NCBI GenBank assembly: GCA_026398835.1
Contig: JAPLSD010000758.1
Coordinates: 1-5,506 of the forward strand
DNA length: 5,506 nucleotides
Direction: 5' to 3'
From: Pseudomonas sp.
Lineage (GTDB): Bacteria; Pseudomonadota; Gammaproteobacteria; Pseudomonadales; Pseudomonadaceae
Shown: piece by piece, positions 5,168-5,506 of the stretch
How positions within the stretch are numbered: position 1 is the first letter of the stretch
Layout of the letters: every line of letters begins with the position of its first letter
Notes under the pieces: model-generated
What the model was told of the DNA's origin: nothing
Database searches by the model: none
Seen by the model: the letters and a program-made list of their open reading frames with translations, nothing else
Translations under genes and position numbers: made by a program

Positions 5168-5506
5168 CTACAATAACGGCGCCACAATCGGCTCCCTGCG
5201 CGGCCAGGCATCCAGCACCGCTTTGAACAGGGTGGCCAGTGGAATCGCGAAGAAAATCCCCCAGAAACCCCATAGCCCGCCAAACAACAGCACCGCACAG
5301 ATAATTGCCACCGGATGCAGGTTGACCGCTTCCGAGAACAGCAGCGGCACCAGCACGTTGCCGTCCAGCGTCTGAATGATCCCGTAGACCGCCATCAGAT
5401 AGATGAACTGATCACTCCAGCCCCACTGAAACAGCGCAATCAGCATCACCGGCACGGTCACCACCACCGCCCCGACGTAGGGCACTACGACCGACACCCC
5501 GACCAA
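5168..5506 (-). CDS. AI-2E family transporter / PerM-like permease, C-terminal part
   Basis: Only the last 112 residues are inside the window; the gene continues past 5506, so its start is not visible. The fragment is strongly hydrophobic, with likely membrane segments at about 5-25, 33-48 and 65-95 of the fragment, and ends with the polar tail [12 protein letters not shown]. The segments [34 protein letters not shown] and [20 protein letters not shown] follow the C-terminal pattern of the AI-2E/PerM family (UPF0118) of inner-membrane proteins. Some members export autoinducer-2 and others are ion exchangers, so the substrate cannot be stated. It converges on bcp, with the REP pair between their stop codons. 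The place next to bcp matches the E. coli order, where perM lies beyond the hyf genes. Confidence 0.88.
   Translation of the reverse strand: MVGVSVVVPYVGAVVVTVPVMLIALFQWGWSDQFIYLMAVYGIIQTLDGNVLVPLLFSEAVNLHPVAIICAVLLFGGLWGFWGIFFAIPLATLFKAVLDAWPRREPIVAPLL

Overview
The window looks like a piece of chromosomal core genome from a Pseudomonas species, most likely of the fluorescens/putida/syringae side rather than P. aeruginosa. The reasons are the gene order, the protein sequences (for example a 292-residue DapA), the high-GC codon use, and an intergenic inverted repeat built on GCGGGCTTGCCCGC, a REP type familiar from those species. No mobile element, CRISPR array, phage gene or defence system is visible.

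Layout from left to right. A serine tRNA (anticodon CGA) lies on the minus strand at 2-91 with its own likely promoter just upstream. Next come four closely spaced minus-strand genes transcribed from right to left: dapA (2810-3688), bamC (1677-2792), a YycJ-like metallo-beta-lactamase-fold hydrolase (914-1672) and purC (175-885). Gaps of 17, 4 and 28 bases suggest one operon read from in front of dapA. A 329-base divergent intergenic region (3689-4017) separates it from a plus-strand pair, gcvR (4018-4578) and bcp (4589-5062), which are 10 bases apart and probably co-transcribed. After bcp comes an inverted pair of REP sequences (5073-5146), which could also end transcription from both sides. 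The window closes with the C-terminal part of an AI-2E/PerM-family membrane protein on the minus strand (5168 to beyond 5506).

The order purC - bamC - dapA - gcvR - bcp - perM matches E. coli as I remember it, except that E. coli has hyf genes between bcp and perM and lacks the hydrolase between bamC and purC. The genes serve separate housekeeping jobs: lysine/diaminopimelate synthesis, outer-membrane protein assembly, purine synthesis, a glycine-cleavage-type regulator and peroxide removal. I see no novel system. The points most worth a second look are the hydrolase inside the operon, the resolving cysteine of Bcp, the altered lysine site of DapA, a perfect 14-bp palindrome over the candidate dapA promoter, and the REP pair.
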